Positions 25,483-34,162 of a DNA stretch of 64,000 bases are shown one piece after another. The notes beneath the pieces were generated by a model. That model saw only the letters and a list, made by a program, of their open reading frames with translations, ran no database searches and was not told where the DNA came from. Numbering within the stretch: position 1 is the first letter of the stretch; each line of letters opens with the position of its first letter. Source of the DNA: a bacterium (lineage in GTDB: Bacteria; Patescibacteriota; Minisyncoccia; Minisyncoccales; Minisyncoccaceae); contig JALOBW010000003.1 of assembly GCA_023228085.1 (NCBI GenBank), positions 124,001 through 188,000 on the forward strand. The letters are read 5' to 3'. Made by a program: the position numbers and the translations under genes.

Positions 25483-26583
25483 TTATGCTTCAGTGATATA
25501 CATGTTTTGCAATATACCTATTGCAATAAAACTAAATAAAAGATTACTACCTCCATAACTAACCATTGGCAATGGAATCCCTATAACTGGTAGTAAACCT
25601 AAATTCATACCTATATTTATGAACATCTGGGCAAAAATTGAAATAGCTATTCCTGACGCAAATAAGCGACAAAAATTTGAATTAGCATTTAATGCTATAT
25701 GTAATATTCTTGTAAAGAAAAGCATAAACAGACCAAGTACAGCGCAAACACCAACAAATCCCATTTCTTCGGCTATTGCCGAAAAAACAAAATCCGTATG
25801 GGGTTCTGGTAAAAATCCGTATTGAGTTTGAGATCCTTTACCTATTCCCTCTCCAAAAAGTCCGCCTGCTCCAATACTAATTTTTGCTTGGTTTTGATTC
25901 CAATTACGACCCAGTGGATCTTCATGCGGTGTCACAAATCCTAATAAACGATCTTTTTGATAGTCTTTGAGTAATATATTCCACCCTAAGCACATTGTAA
26001 TTGAAAAGGCTAAAAGAATAAGAATAAAGTGTCTTATTTTAATTCCAGAAATAAGTAGAATAGATAACCAAACAGTTAAGATTATAGCGACTGAGCCAAA
26101 TTCTGGATGTAAAAAAATTAATATTGCAGGAATTCCAACATATATCCCCGAATAAAGAATATGTTTAAGCTTATATAACTCCACGTGCCTACTTGAAAAG
26201 TATTTTGCCAATATTAGTATTAAAATTAATTTTGTTGGCTCTATTGGATCAAAAGAAGCAAAGCCTATCTTATACCAAGATTTGATACCTCTTATTTCTG
26301 GAAGGAAAAATACTCCTAAAAGTAGCAACACACAAATACAATAGAATATAAACATTGCAACAGGATTTTCACGAATAGTTCTATTATCAATAAAACTAAC
26401 ACCAATCATTGCAGATACAGCAACAACTAAAAAGAAAATTTGTTTATAAAAATTGCTATAGTCACTATTAGTAAATTCGCTACTACTTGAACTCCAAATA
26501 GAAACTAACCCTATGATTGCAAGTAGTATTGCTGATCCAGACAAGAACCAATCAAATTTTCTAATGTGACCCAAAAAAGACAT
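25483..26583 (-). CDS. rodA: Rod-shape/cell-wall polymerase RodA (SEDS family)
   Basis: SEDS proteins are membrane glycosyltransferases that polymerise peptidoglycan with a partner class B PBP. The 366-residue protein has about ten transmembrane helices and the SEDS landmarks: IRGIKSWYKIGFASFDPIEPTKL, HPEFGSVAIILTVW, the long extracellular loop with NQNQAKISIGAGGLFGEGIG and LPEPHTDFVFSAIAEE, and the end IPLPMVSYGGSNLLFSF. RodA and FtsW are hard to separate; the short loop and lack of an FtsW tail favour RodA. It is the last gene of a run coming from the pilus genes through ligA (one base gap), so cell-wall synthesis, ligase and pilins share a transcript. Confidence 0.9.
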   Translation of the reverse strand: MSFLGHIRKFDWFLSGSAILLAIIGLVSIWSSSSSEFTNSDYSNFYKQIFFLVVAVSAMIGVSFIDNRTIRENPVAMFIFYCICVLLLLGVFFLPEIRGIKSWYKIGFASFDPIEPTKLILILILAKYFSSRHVELYKLKHILYSGIYVGIPAILIFLHPEFGSVAIILTVWLSILLISGIKIRHFILILLAFSITMCLGWNILLKDYQKDRLLGFVTPHEDPLGRNWNQNQAKISIGAGGLFGEGIGKGSQTQYGFLPEPHTDFVFSAIAEEMGFVGVCAVLGLFMLFFTRILHIALNANSNFCRLFASGIAISIFAQMFINIGMNLGLLPVIGIPLPMVSYGGSNLLFSFIAIGILQNMYITEA

Positions 26584-26584
26584 A

Positions 26585-28648
26585 CTATTTAAAAAGTTTT
26601 ACAAAATCCTCTTCATTTATTATTTTCACCCCCAGTTCTTTTGCTTTATCATATTTTGAACCTGGGTTTTCACCAGCAATCACATAATCGGTTTTATTGG
26701 AAACACTAGACGAAAATTCTCCACCCAAGTTAGTTATAATACTTTCAACTTCTTCTCTTTTATAATTCGGAAGAGTCCCTGTTAATACAAATTTTAGTCC
26801 CTTTAACTTATCTCCTCCTTCATCATTGCCTGAATACCACACTTTTTTCTCTTTTAGTTTATCTAAAAATTCAAGATTAGATTTATCGTGAAACCAATCA
26901 AAAATAGATTTTGCTACTATTGGTCCGATATCATGGATTTTTTCAATATTTTCAAGGGATTCTTCTTTAATTTTATGTATGTTTTTATAGATTTTTGCCA
27001 AGTCAATAGCTGTTTTTTGTCCAACGTTCCTTATCCCTAATGAGTAAATAAAACGCGATAATGGAATAATCTTTTTTCCCTGAATGGCTAAAACTAATTT
27101 CCTAGCTGATTTTTCGCCAAACCTATCAAGTAAAATAAGGTCTCCTTCTCTAAGGTCAAAGAGATCGGCAGGGTCTTTTACTAACCCCTCTTCAATAAGA
27201 CGTTCAACCACTCTTCCTCCTAATCCTTCAATATTAAAGGCGCTTCTAGAAATAAAATGATTAAAGTATTTTATTTTTCTAGCAAAGCAATTTTTATTTG
27301 GACACCTCCAAACTACTTCTGTTTCTGGCTTTACCAACTCGGTATTACATGTAGGACATTTTTTAGGCATTTTAAAATCATGCTCTTTTCCAATTCTGAA
27401 TTCTGGAAAAACCTTGATTACTTCTGGAATTACGTCACCTGCCCTACCTATAACAACAGTATCTCCGATCTTAAGTCCTAGTCTCTTAATTTCTTTTTCA
27501 TTATGTAATGTTGCTCTGCTTACAATAACACCACCAACACTAACTGGTTCTAAGATGGCAACTGGTGTCATTGCTCCCGTACGCCCCACTTGTACTGTTA
27601 TATCATTCACCTTTGTTGTCACTTCTAGTAAGGGAAACTTTAAAGCAATTCCTGCCCTAGGAGCTTTCCCTATGATACCTAGTTTTTCAAAAATTTTATT
27701 ATCATTTATAGATACAACAACCCCATCAACTTCGTATGGAAGTTTCTCTCTTTTTTTTTGTAGATAATAATAATGCTCAAACACTTCATCTAAATTTTTG
27801 CAGAGTTTATTATATCTGTTATTAGTTTTGAAGCCCATTGCTTCCAATATAAGGTGTTCCTCTTCGTGTGTCTCTTGCCCCATGTCAGTCACAATACTGT
27901 ACACATCCGAATCTAAGTGTCTTGCTGCGGTTATTTTTGAATCTAGTTGACGAATTGATCCAGCGGCAAGATTTCTTGGATTTGCAAAAAGTGATAATCC
28001 TTGTTTTTCTCTTTCTTTGTTTATTTCATCAAAATCAGATTTAGTAATGACTGCCTCTCCTCTAACAATTATTTCTCTAAAATTATAATTCCTTATTTTA
28101 TCTGCAACACTTTTTAATCCTTTTTTTTCAAGATTATGAATCACTTCTTCTTTTCTTTTTATCTTAAGGGGGATAGCTTCAATGGTTTTAATATTGTTAG
28201 TGACGTTTTCACCGATAATCCCATCTCCCCTAGTTGATCCGATTGTTAAAATACTATCTATATAAATAAGCTCAATCGCAAGCCCATCTAATTTTGGTTC
28301 ACAATAATATTCAATTTTTTGGGCTTCGCCCTCTGATAATAGTTTTTCATTTCTGTCTTGCCAATTATCCATATCTTCTCTACTAAATGCGTCATAATAT
28401 GATGTCATTCTTTTTTTGTGTTCAAACTTTTCAAAAGCATCTAAAGGTTCTCCTCCTATTCTTTGAGTCGGAGAATCTGGCGTTATTAAATCTGGAAATT
28501 GTTGCTCTAAATCAAAAAGATCCTTTTTTAAAGAATCTAACGCCGAATCAGATATTTCTTGCTTATCAAAAACGTGGTAAAGATGTCTATGATAATCAAT
28601 AGTTTCTTTGAGCTTTTCTATTCTCTTTTTTGCCTCATCTTTTGTCAT
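26585..28648 (-). CDS. ligA: NAD-dependent DNA ligase LigA
   Basis: Seals nicks during replication and repair using NAD. The 687-residue enzyme has all domains: Ia (YHVFDKQEISDSALDSL), the adenylation motif CEPKLDGLAIEL with the catalytic Lys near residue 120, STRGDGIIGENVTNNIKTI, the OB fold (GRTGAMTPVAILEPV), a four-Cys zinc finger (CPTC near 405 with CPNKNC), helix-hairpin-helix repeats and a C-terminal BRCT domain (LKGLKFVLTGTLPNYKREEV). It lies between the minor pilin genes and rodA with gaps of one to four bases. Confidence 0.97.
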   Translation of the reverse strand: MTKDEAKKRIEKLKETIDYHRHLYHVFDKQEISDSALDSLKKDLFDLEQQFPDLITPDSPTQRIGGEPLDAFEKFEHKKRMTSYYDAFSREDMDNWQDRNEKLLSEGEAQKIEYYCEPKLDGLAIELIYIDSILTIGSTRGDGIIGENVTNNIKTIEAIPLKIKRKEEVIHNLEKKGLKSVADKIRNYNFREIIVRGEAVITKSDFDEINKEREKQGLSLFANPRNLAAGSIRQLDSKITAARHLDSDVYSIVTDMGQETHEEEHLILEAMGFKTNNRYNKLCKNLDEVFEHYYYLQKKREKLPYEVDGVVVSINDNKIFEKLGIIGKAPRAGIALKFPLLEVTTKVNDITVQVGRTGAMTPVAILEPVSVGGVIVSRATLHNEKEIKRLGLKIGDTVVIGRAGDVIPEVIKVFPEFRIGKEHDFKMPKKCPTCNTELVKPETEVVWRCPNKNCFARKIKYFNHFISRSAFNIEGLGGRVVERLIEEGLVKDPADLFDLREGDLILLDRFGEKSARKLVLAIQGKKIIPLSRFIYSLGIRNVGQKTAIDLAKIYKNIHKIKEESLENIEKIHDIGPIVAKSIFDWFHDKSNLEFLDKLKEKKVWYSGNDEGGDKLKGLKFVLTGTLPNYKREEVESIITNLGGEFSSSVSNKTDYVIAGENPGSKYDKAKELGVKIINEEDFVKLFK

Positions 28649-28652
28649 ACTT

Positions 28653-29012
28653 TTACCATTTTACTTCCATAATCCTTCTAGCATTTGTTTTGTATTTTCC
28701 TTCCGAAGAAAAAGACGTACCAGTGTTTGGACAATCAGAACCAGTTAAAGTTATTGTATAGGTGTAATTGGTATCGCCTGAAACATTTCCCGGACTAGTA
28801 AAAACGCAACTATTTTTAGTTGAATAAAGTGCTGCCTCAATGCCAGAATCTGCAACATGAAATGCTCTTACTCCATCACCAAGACTGCCAGTCATTTTTG
28901 ACGCTGTAATAATTATACTAGAAATATTTAAAGAAACAGAAAGAAGTATTCCTAAAATAACTAAAACTAAATATATTGAAAATCCTTTTTGGTTTTGATA
29001 ATCTTTTTTCAT
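28653..29012 (-). CDS. PilX-like minor pilin
   Basis: A 119-residue prepilin: basic leader, then QKGFSIYLVLVILGILLSVS, where the residue at +5 is Leu rather than Glu, as in the class of PilX/GspK-like minor pilins. The following TASKMTGSLGDGVRAFHVADSGIEAALY matches the PilX N-terminal domain. Two cysteines in the C-terminal part may form a disulphide. PilX-type proteins prime pilus assembly or modulate adhesion. Four bases separate it from ligA and from the next prepilin gene. Confidence 0.8.
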   Translation of the reverse strand: MKKDYQNQKGFSIYLVLVILGILLSVSLNISSIIITASKMTGSLGDGVRAFHVADSGIEAALYSTKNSCVFTSPGNVSGDTNYTYTITLTGSDCPNTGTSFSSEGKYKTNARRIMEVKW

Positions 29013-29015
29013 ATT

Positions 29016-29642
29016 TTATTCAATGGTATTTAGATTTCTTTGAGATAGAGTTGTTTGGACCTTTATTTCTGGAATTGGTGTAATTTGTCTACCCGTTGGA
29101 AGTATGTCTATATTGATTGTGACCATTGGCTGTTTGTAATCAGTTCTGTTCCTATTTTGGGCTATGAATTTTAAGCTAGAAACTTTTACCTGCCCTGATG
29201 TAATTTCGGTTCCTGAGGTAGGGAAATTTGAAGCAGAAGTATCACTTGATTTAAACTCATAAATCTTTTCTCCTACTAACTGAAACCTCCTGCAGCAATA
29301 CATCCCCGCTCCCCCACCAGCCATTGGATCGTAGCTTAAAAAAGTAATTTGATTTGGATTACTGACAGTATCGCTGTAATTTGCATTTAGTGTTCCTGTA
29401 CAGGCTCCATTTCCCCCTGTGGCATCATCAACTCTCGCTAGTCTAATTGCTCGTCCCATATAATCTATAGCAAAATTAGCTTCATTCATAATAGCTTGAT
29501 GTTGAAGAATTACTGCCTGAGTATTAACAGTAGAGGTAAAAATAGCCATAAGAGCTGCGGCAATAATACCAAAAATAGCGAAAGAAACTAATACCTCCAC
29601 AAGCGACAAACCTTTTTGTTTTTGATAATTTTTTAATTGCAT
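29016..29642 (-). CDS. PilW-like minor pilin
   Basis: The 208-residue product starts MQLKNYQKQKGLSLVEVLVSFAIF, a type IV prepilin signal with Gly at -1 and Glu at +5, followed by a helix and a beta-rich head with a two-Cys pair (MYCCRRFQLVGEKIYEFKSS). The longer frame upstream to 29738 lies inside the preceding prepilin gene and is not used. Size and position in the minor pilin run match PilW/PilJ-like proteins. It is one of four consecutive minor prepilins. Confidence 0.8.
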   Translation of the reverse strand: MQLKNYQKQKGLSLVEVLVSFAIFGIIAAALMAIFTSTVNTQAVILQHQAIMNEANFAIDYMGRAIRLARVDDATGGNGACTGTLNANYSDTVSNPNQITFLSYDPMAGGGAGMYCCRRFQLVGEKIYEFKSSDTSASNFPTSGTEITSGQVKVSSLKFIAQNRNRTDYKQPMVTINIDILPTGRQITPIPEIKVQTTLSQRNLNTIE

Positions 29643-29643
29643 A

Positions 29644-30177
29644 TTATCTCCAATTATATATATCTTGCTTAACTTCTGTAGAATAATTATACCACGAAAC
29701 TTGAACTGATATCTGAAGTTTATCCGTTGCGGGAACAATAGTTATTTTTCTTTTGTAGGGTGTCCATTTTAATGATGATATTTCAGAACTATTTGGATAA
29801 CGATATATGCCAGCGTTATCAACATATAGAAAATTTCCAGATGACCAAGAAGTTAAACCATCGGTAGTGCCATTTCCTCCTTTTTTTAAATAATCTATTT
29901 CGCATCCACTACTACATGCAGTTAAACCTGCATCCCAGCTGGCGCTACAAGGAGGAGTTTCACAAATCCAATTACTGTCTCTCATATTTTTTATAATTTC
30001 CACACCCTCTTCAGCCAAAAGAGCGGCTTCATAAGCTTCCTTTTCTTGTTTTGTTTGATGATTATACTTACTATTTAATCCAAACATACTTACCAAAGCA
30101 AAAGCGATTATAAAAACAGAAACCAACATTTCTACTAACGAAAACCCTTTTTGATTTTTGATAATAATTCTTTTCAT
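29644..30177 (-). CDS. PilV-like minor pilin
   Basis: A 177-residue prepilin: NQKGFSLVEMLVSVFIIAFALVSM carries Gly(-1), Phe(+1) and Glu(+5). The AYEAALLAEEGVEIIKNMRD helix is the hallmark of PilV/GspI-type pilins. The head has a cluster of four Cys (ICETPPCSAS, LTACSSGCEI) that could give two disulphides, useful for a protein exposed outside the cell. It overlaps nothing and ends one base before the next gene's ATG. Confidence 0.82.
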   Translation of the reverse strand: MKRIIIKNQKGFSLVEMLVSVFIIAFALVSMFGLNSKYNHQTKQEKEAYEAALLAEEGVEIIKNMRDSNWICETPPCSASWDAGLTACSSGCEIDYLKKGGNGTTDGLTSWSSGNFLYVDNAGIYRYPNSSEISSLKWTPYKRKITIVPATDKLQISVQVSWYNYSTEVKQDIYNWR

Positions 30178-30187
30178 TATTTTAAAT

Positions 30188-30778
30188 TTATTTTAAGTCT
30201 ATCATTCCAGAATTATTAATTGTTATTGTTTTGGTTTTTGAACCATCGTTGGTACCTATTACTATAGAAACAGTACAATCAGACTGAGGAACGCAATTAG
30301 TTTTGTTTTGATAATATATTCCATTTAGAAAAGTAGTTGGATAAGGAGATCTAAAATAAACATTCAATGAATTATCCGAAGTTCCACCTGATATATTTTT
30401 AAAACTAATTATCTTAACTCCATCTTCTAATTTAATCCAATCCGAAATAAGAACACCTCTTGATGCATATATATTAAGGGAATCCGTGTCAAAAGTTTGG
30501 CTCGTTGAAGATGTAGGATTTTTGAAGATAAGATAACTTGTCGTAGATCCACTTTTATCAAAATGTATTCCAGCTCCAGTAGCGCCATCAATTCCAGACA
30601 TTGAATTCGCTAAAGCAAACCTTAAATCCTGATAAAGCTTCTGGCTAGATCTATCCAAAGCTAAGCTATCTCTACCTATTCCATAGGTAGCGAAAACAAC
30701 TCCAGTGACAATAATGATCATTGTCACAACAGCCATTAACTCTATTAAAGTTAGCCCCTGTGAAAAATCTTTTTTCAT
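30188..30778 (-). CDS. FimT/GspH-like minor pilin
   Basis: The 196-residue product has a prepilin signal SQGLTLIELMAVVTMIIIVT (Gly at -1, Glu at +5) and the QKLYQDLRFALANSMSG helix that follows in GspH/FimT proteins. FimT-type minor pilins bind DNA in some transformable bacteria, which would fit comF, but the conserved C-terminal DNA-binding motif is not something I can confirm. The ATG at 30778 is preferred over the upstream frame at 30808, which overlaps pilD. Confidence 0.8.
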   Translation of the reverse strand: MKKDFSQGLTLIELMAVVTMIIIVTGVVFATYGIGRDSLALDRSSQKLYQDLRFALANSMSGIDGATGAGIHFDKSGSTTSYLIFKNPTSSTSQTFDTDSLNIYASRGVLISDWIKLEDGVKIISFKNISGGTSDNSLNVYFRSPYPTTFLNGIYYQNKTNCVPQSDCTVSIVIGTNDGSKTKTITINNSGMIDLK

Positions 30779-30780
30779 AA

Positions 30781-31584
30781 TTATCTTAAGCTTAATGACC
30801 AATACCAATTAATTACTTGTGGTCCATATAATAAGGCAAACAAAGTGCCGACAATTAAGTAGGGTCCGAATGGAACTTGCGATTTCATTTTTTTTGCCCC
30901 TCTAATTATTAGTATTATTCCTACTACTGCTCCTGTCATAAAGGCAAAAAATAAAGCTACGATTATATTTGGAAATCCTAGTACAAGTCCCATCAAAAAT
31001 ACTAGTTTTACATCTCCGAATCCCATAGCCTTTCCTCTAGAAAAAAACCATAAACAGAAAAAAAATAATGCGGCAAATACGCCAGAATAAACAAAACCAA
31101 GAACTTCCCCCGCTGTTAATATTTTTGAGTAAAATGAAAATCCGATCCAGAGGAAAGAAACAATTATGCCAGAAAAGGTAATTCTATCGGGAATTAGATA
31201 ATGTCTTGCGTCGTAGACAAAGGCAATAATAAGTAAGGAAAAAACTATCCATAAATAAAAAAGATTCCATATTTGATAGCCACTAAAATTCCCCAACAAG
31301 CTGAATCCTAGGTAGTAATAAATAAGAGCAAAAACAATTCCTGTTCCAAGTTCTACCATTGGATACTGCCATGATATTTTATCTTTGCAATACCTACACT
31401 TCCCTCTTAGTGATAAAAAACTGAATACTGGAACCAAGTCTAATGCTGATAATTTATGCTTACAATTAGGACAATACGAATTCTTTAATACGAAATCTTC
31501 TTCTAAAAAAATGCGACAAGCAACACAGTTCAAAAAACTACCAATAAAAAGACCGAGAATAAAAACAAAAATAATATCAATCAT
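30781..31584 (-). CDS. pilD: Prepilin peptidase/N-methyltransferase
   Basis: Cleaves type IV prepilins after the conserved Gly and methylates the new N-terminus. The 267-residue membrane protein has the N-terminal methylase domain with two CxxC pairs (YCPNCKHKL and KCRYCKDKI, zinc-binding) and the peptidase aspartates in YDARHYLIPD and GFGDVKLVF. About eight membrane helices. It starts the operon that continues with the four minor pilins, so the protease and several of its substrates are made together. Confidence 0.95.
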   Translation of the reverse strand: MIDIIFVFILGLFIGSFLNCVACRIFLEEDFVLKNSYCPNCKHKLSALDLVPVFSFLSLRGKCRYCKDKISWQYPMVELGTGIVFALIYYYLGFSLLGNFSGYQIWNLFYLWIVFSLLIIAFVYDARHYLIPDRITFSGIIVSFLWIGFSFYSKILTAGEVLGFVYSGVFAALFFFCLWFFSRGKAMGFGDVKLVFLMGLVLGFPNIIVALFFAFMTGAVVGIILIIRGAKKMKSQVPFGPYLIVGTLFALLYGPQVINWYWSLSLR

Positions 31585-31630
31585 TGAATAAGTTTTATCT
31601 TAATAAAAATCAAATTAAATCCATTTTTAA

Positions 31631-31666
31631 ATAAAAAATGGTGAAAATTGCTTTTCACCATTTTAA
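31631..31666 (-). terminator. Terminator of the pilin gene at 31690
   Basis: AAAATGGTGAAAA, loop TTGC, TTTTCACCATTTT: 13 paired bases, followed on the minus strand by a T-rich tail, 20 bases after the pilin stop. It separates the pilins from pilD. Confidence 0.88.
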
Positions 31667-31689
31667 CATAAAAATTTAAAAATTTAAAA

Positions 31690-32139
31690 CTATGGAGCAC
31701 AGGTTGAGGTATCCTCATCACAAGCAATGGCAGTTTTTCCTGCGTTTCCATTTGAATCTACGCACCATTGTCCCCCTCCTGGAAGAGTTGTAATTGAACA
31801 CCAGCTAGCGCCATTTGCGGCAACTGTAATTCTTGGAGTGAAAGTTGCAATAGAAGTACATAATGCGTTAAAGTTTGCATCTGCACCGACAGAGCTTGCC
31901 AACTCAGTTGTGCTGCAAGTTGTTGATGTTGCAAGGGCTGAATTGGTTCCGTAGTTGCTATTATGATTGATGTAATAGATTTGGGCAGATGTCCTCATTT
32001 GGTCCATTGTTGCTTGTATCTTTGCATCGTTAGCAGATCTTTGCGCACCACCCATAGATACAATAATAATACCTGCCAAAATACCAATGATAGCGATAAC
32101 GACTAATAGCTCAATTAAAGTAAAACCTTTATTTTGCAT
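31690..32139 (-). CDS. pilA: Type IV major pilin-like protein, paralogue 1
   Basis: A 149-residue pilin opening MQNKGFTLIELLVVIAIIGI, a textbook signal for PilD cleavage with Glu at +5. Residues 1-52 are nearly the same as in the paralogue at 32447, while the globular heads differ. The head contains several Cys (TTCSTTE, ALCTS, SWCSITT, QWCVDSNGNAG, IACDEDTSTC), and a QWCVDSNGNA motif shared with the second paralogue and with many Parcubacteria pilins. It has its own promoter and terminator, which suits an abundant fibre subunit. Confidence 0.9.
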   Translation of the reverse strand: MQNKGFTLIELLVVIAIIGILAGIIIVSMGGAQRSANDAKIQATMDQMRTSAQIYYINHNSNYGTNSALATSTTCSTTELASSVGADANFNALCTSIATFTPRITVAANGASWCSITTLPGGGQWCVDSNGNAGKTAIACDEDTSTCAP

Positions 32140-32181
32140 TTTTGTTTATTATTTATTTTATTATTCTCGACCACGCGTTTT

Positions 32182-32210
32182 ATTCTACCAAATATTTTTG
32201 CTTTTAACAA
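32182..32210 (-). promoter_or_regulatory. Promoter of pilin paralogue 1
   Basis: Minus-strand TTGTTA (32210-32205), 17-base spacer, TAGAAT (32187-32182), about 40 bases before the ATG. The rest of the gap 32211-32403 shows no further feature that I can support. Confidence 0.7.
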
Positions 32211-32403
32211 TGAATTAATATAAGTATCATACTTTGTAGCCTTCTGGAGAATCCAGTAATTCCTTCGGATTCCTTATTAGGATCACCCATAATAGACAAG
32301 GAATTAGAAATAATTAAGAACCAGAAAAATTAAGTTAATCTGAGACACAAAAATTTTTAAACAGATAGTAGGTATTAGCCATAAATTACTAATTATTTTC
32401 TAC

Positions 32404-32432
32404 AAAAAAATCCTCCTTTAAAAGGAGGATTT
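32404..32432 (-). terminator. Terminator of pilin paralogue 2
   Basis: AAATCCTCC with GGAGGATTT around a TTT-A-AAA centre, followed on the minus strand by a seven-T run. Confidence 0.9.
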
Positions 32433-32446
32433 GATTTGCGTCTTAA

Positions 32447-32857
32447 CTATGGACAAACTGGAGCTGTTGTAGAAGTACAATTACTGGTTGTGATGGCTGT
32501 AGTCGTCACAGATTTTGCATTACCATTTGAATCAACACACCATGATTTTGTTGTATCTGCTGTCAATGGAACGTGAGCACAGAAAGCAGTAGATGCGATT
32601 GTTGTTGCTGGAACTACGGTTAACGATGCTCCTAGTTTAGTATAATCTGTACCCGCACCATCTAAGCCAGTGTAAGTATTATTATTTAAGTAAAACATTT
32701 GAGCAGCAGTCCTCATTTGGTCCATTGTTGCTTGTATCTTTGCATCCTGAGCAGACTTTTGTGCACTACCCATAGATACAATAATAATACCTGACAAAAT
32801 ACCAATGATAGCGATAACTACTAATAGCTCAATTAAAGTAAAACCTTTATTTTGCAT
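32447..32857 (-). CDS. pilA: Type IV major pilin-like protein, paralogue 2
   Basis: 136 residues; shares the N-terminal 52 residues (MQNKGFTLIELLVVIAIIGI and the IQATMDQMRT helix) with paralogue 1 almost unchanged, while the C-terminal head is different and shorter. Head cysteines: AFCAHV, SWCVDSNGNA, SNCTST, APVCP. The pair arose by tandem duplication with later divergence of the exposed part. Which is the main fibre subunit cannot be told from sequence. It has its own promoter, and lies directly downstream of pilC. Confidence 0.9.
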   Translation of the reverse strand: MQNKGFTLIELLVVIAIIGILSGIIIVSMGSAQKSAQDAKIQATMDQMRTAAQMFYLNNNTYTGLDGAGTDYTKLGASLTVVPATTIASTAFCAHVPLTADTTKSWCVDSNGNAKSVTTTAITTSNCTSTTAPVCP

Positions 32858-32889
32858 TTTTGTTTTTATTTATATTTATTTATATGAAT

Positions 32890-32918
32890 ATATTTTATCA
32901 GACTAGTTTTCTTTTTGC
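32890..32918 (-). promoter_or_regulatory. Promoter of pilin paralogue 2
   Basis: Minus-strand TTGCAA (32918-32913), 17-base spacer, TAAAAT (32895-32890), about 30 bases before the ATG. Confidence 0.72.
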
Positions 32919-32946
32919 AAATATTTATAAGATTTATTCTTTATTT

Positions 32947-34158
32947 TTATTGTTGAATAGTTGTACTAATTTGATATATTGGCAATAAAACTGCTGCGAC
33001 TAAAAATCCTACCATTAAGGCTAATCCCACAAGCATAATAGGTTCAATCAAACTTGAGATAGAGTTTACAAAATTTTCGGTTTCTCTGTTATAAAATTTT
33101 ACAACATTTGTTAGAGCTGAATCTAATTTCCCCGTTTTCTCCCCTACGGCTGCCATCTGAATAAACAATGGAGAAATCTCTTCTGGGTATTGAGTTAATG
33201 CATAGCTAAAACTCTCACCTTTAATAACCTTGTCTTTAATTTTGGTAATAATTTTTTTATAACTATTATTTCCGACAACAGTTGCTACAATTTCCAATGC
33301 TTCATTTATCTGGACACCAGCTGCAATCAATGTTGATAAATTTTCAGCAAAACGAGAAACATAAATATCCTTGAAAAAGTTTCCAAAAATCGGAATTTTT
33401 AAAAGCATTTTATCTACAAAATCTTTTCCTTCTTTTGTTCGTGGATAATAATACACAAACGCTGCTAATCCAGCAAAAGCAATCAAAACTAAGTACCAAA
33501 AATTAGTGAAGAAATTTGAGATTGAAATAATTATCTTTGTTGCTACTGGTAATTCTTGACCCGTTCCCTGCAAAACAGTGACAAGGTTAGGAATAACAAA
33601 AATCATAATAACTATAAATATTAAAACAAAAATAGTTAATATTATTGCTGGATACATCATAGCGGTTAAAGTTTTTTGCCTTATTGCATAATCACTCTCT
33701 AGGTGGTCTGCAACTCTTTCCAAAATTCTTGGCAATCCACCCGAAATTTCTCCTGATCTAATCATGTTTACGTAAAATATTGAGAACAATTCGGGATACT
33801 TCGCAAAAGCTTTTGACATTAAGACACCGCTTCTAATATCACTTGATATTTTTAATATTTTTGATCTAAATATTTTGTTTCTTGTTTGCCCCGCCAAAGC
33901 ATCTAGTGCATCAGATGGTGAAACATTTGATTCAATCATAATAGCTAATTCACGCGAAAAAATCACAACTTCTTTTGTTGGAACCTTATTAAAGCCAAGA
34001 GAAAAACTAAAATTCGCTCCCGATGATTTCTCCTCTAAGGCAAGTAAATAAATATCTTTTTTGCTAAGAATATCTATCGCCTCTTCTCTTGAATTTGCTT
34101 CAATCATTCCTGTTTCAACTCTTCCTGATTGATCTTTTGCTTTGAAATTAAACTTCAT
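32947..34158 (-). CDS. pilC: Type IV pilus inner-membrane platform protein PilC
   Basis: PilC/GspF is the membrane platform turned by the assembly ATPase. The 403-residue protein has an N-terminal cytoplasmic part, then the two repeated T2SSF domains: FSRELAIMIESNVSPSDALDAL near residue 65 and FAENLSTLIAAGVQINEALEI near 270, with MIRSGEISGGLPRILERVADHLE and the matching MAAVGEKTGKLDSALTNV. Three transmembrane helices are near residues 165-190, 215-235 and 375-398. It is the last gene of the pilM-to-pilC run. Confidence 0.95.
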   Translation of the reverse strand: MKFNFKAKDQSGRVETGMIEANSREEAIDILSKKDIYLLALEEKSSGANFSFSLGFNKVPTKEVVIFSRELAIMIESNVSPSDALDALAGQTRNKIFRSKILKISSDIRSGVLMSKAFAKYPELFSIFYVNMIRSGEISGGLPRILERVADHLESDYAIRQKTLTAMMYPAIILTIFVLIFIVIMIFVIPNLVTVLQGTGQELPVATKIIISISNFFTNFWYLVLIAFAGLAAFVYYYPRTKEGKDFVDKMLLKIPIFGNFFKDIYVSRFAENLSTLIAAGVQINEALEIVATVVGNNSYKKIITKIKDKVIKGESFSYALTQYPEEISPLFIQMAAVGEKTGKLDSALTNVVKFYNRETENFVNSISSLIEPIMLVGLALMVGFLVAAVLLPIYQISTTIQQ

Positions 34159-34162
34159 ATTT

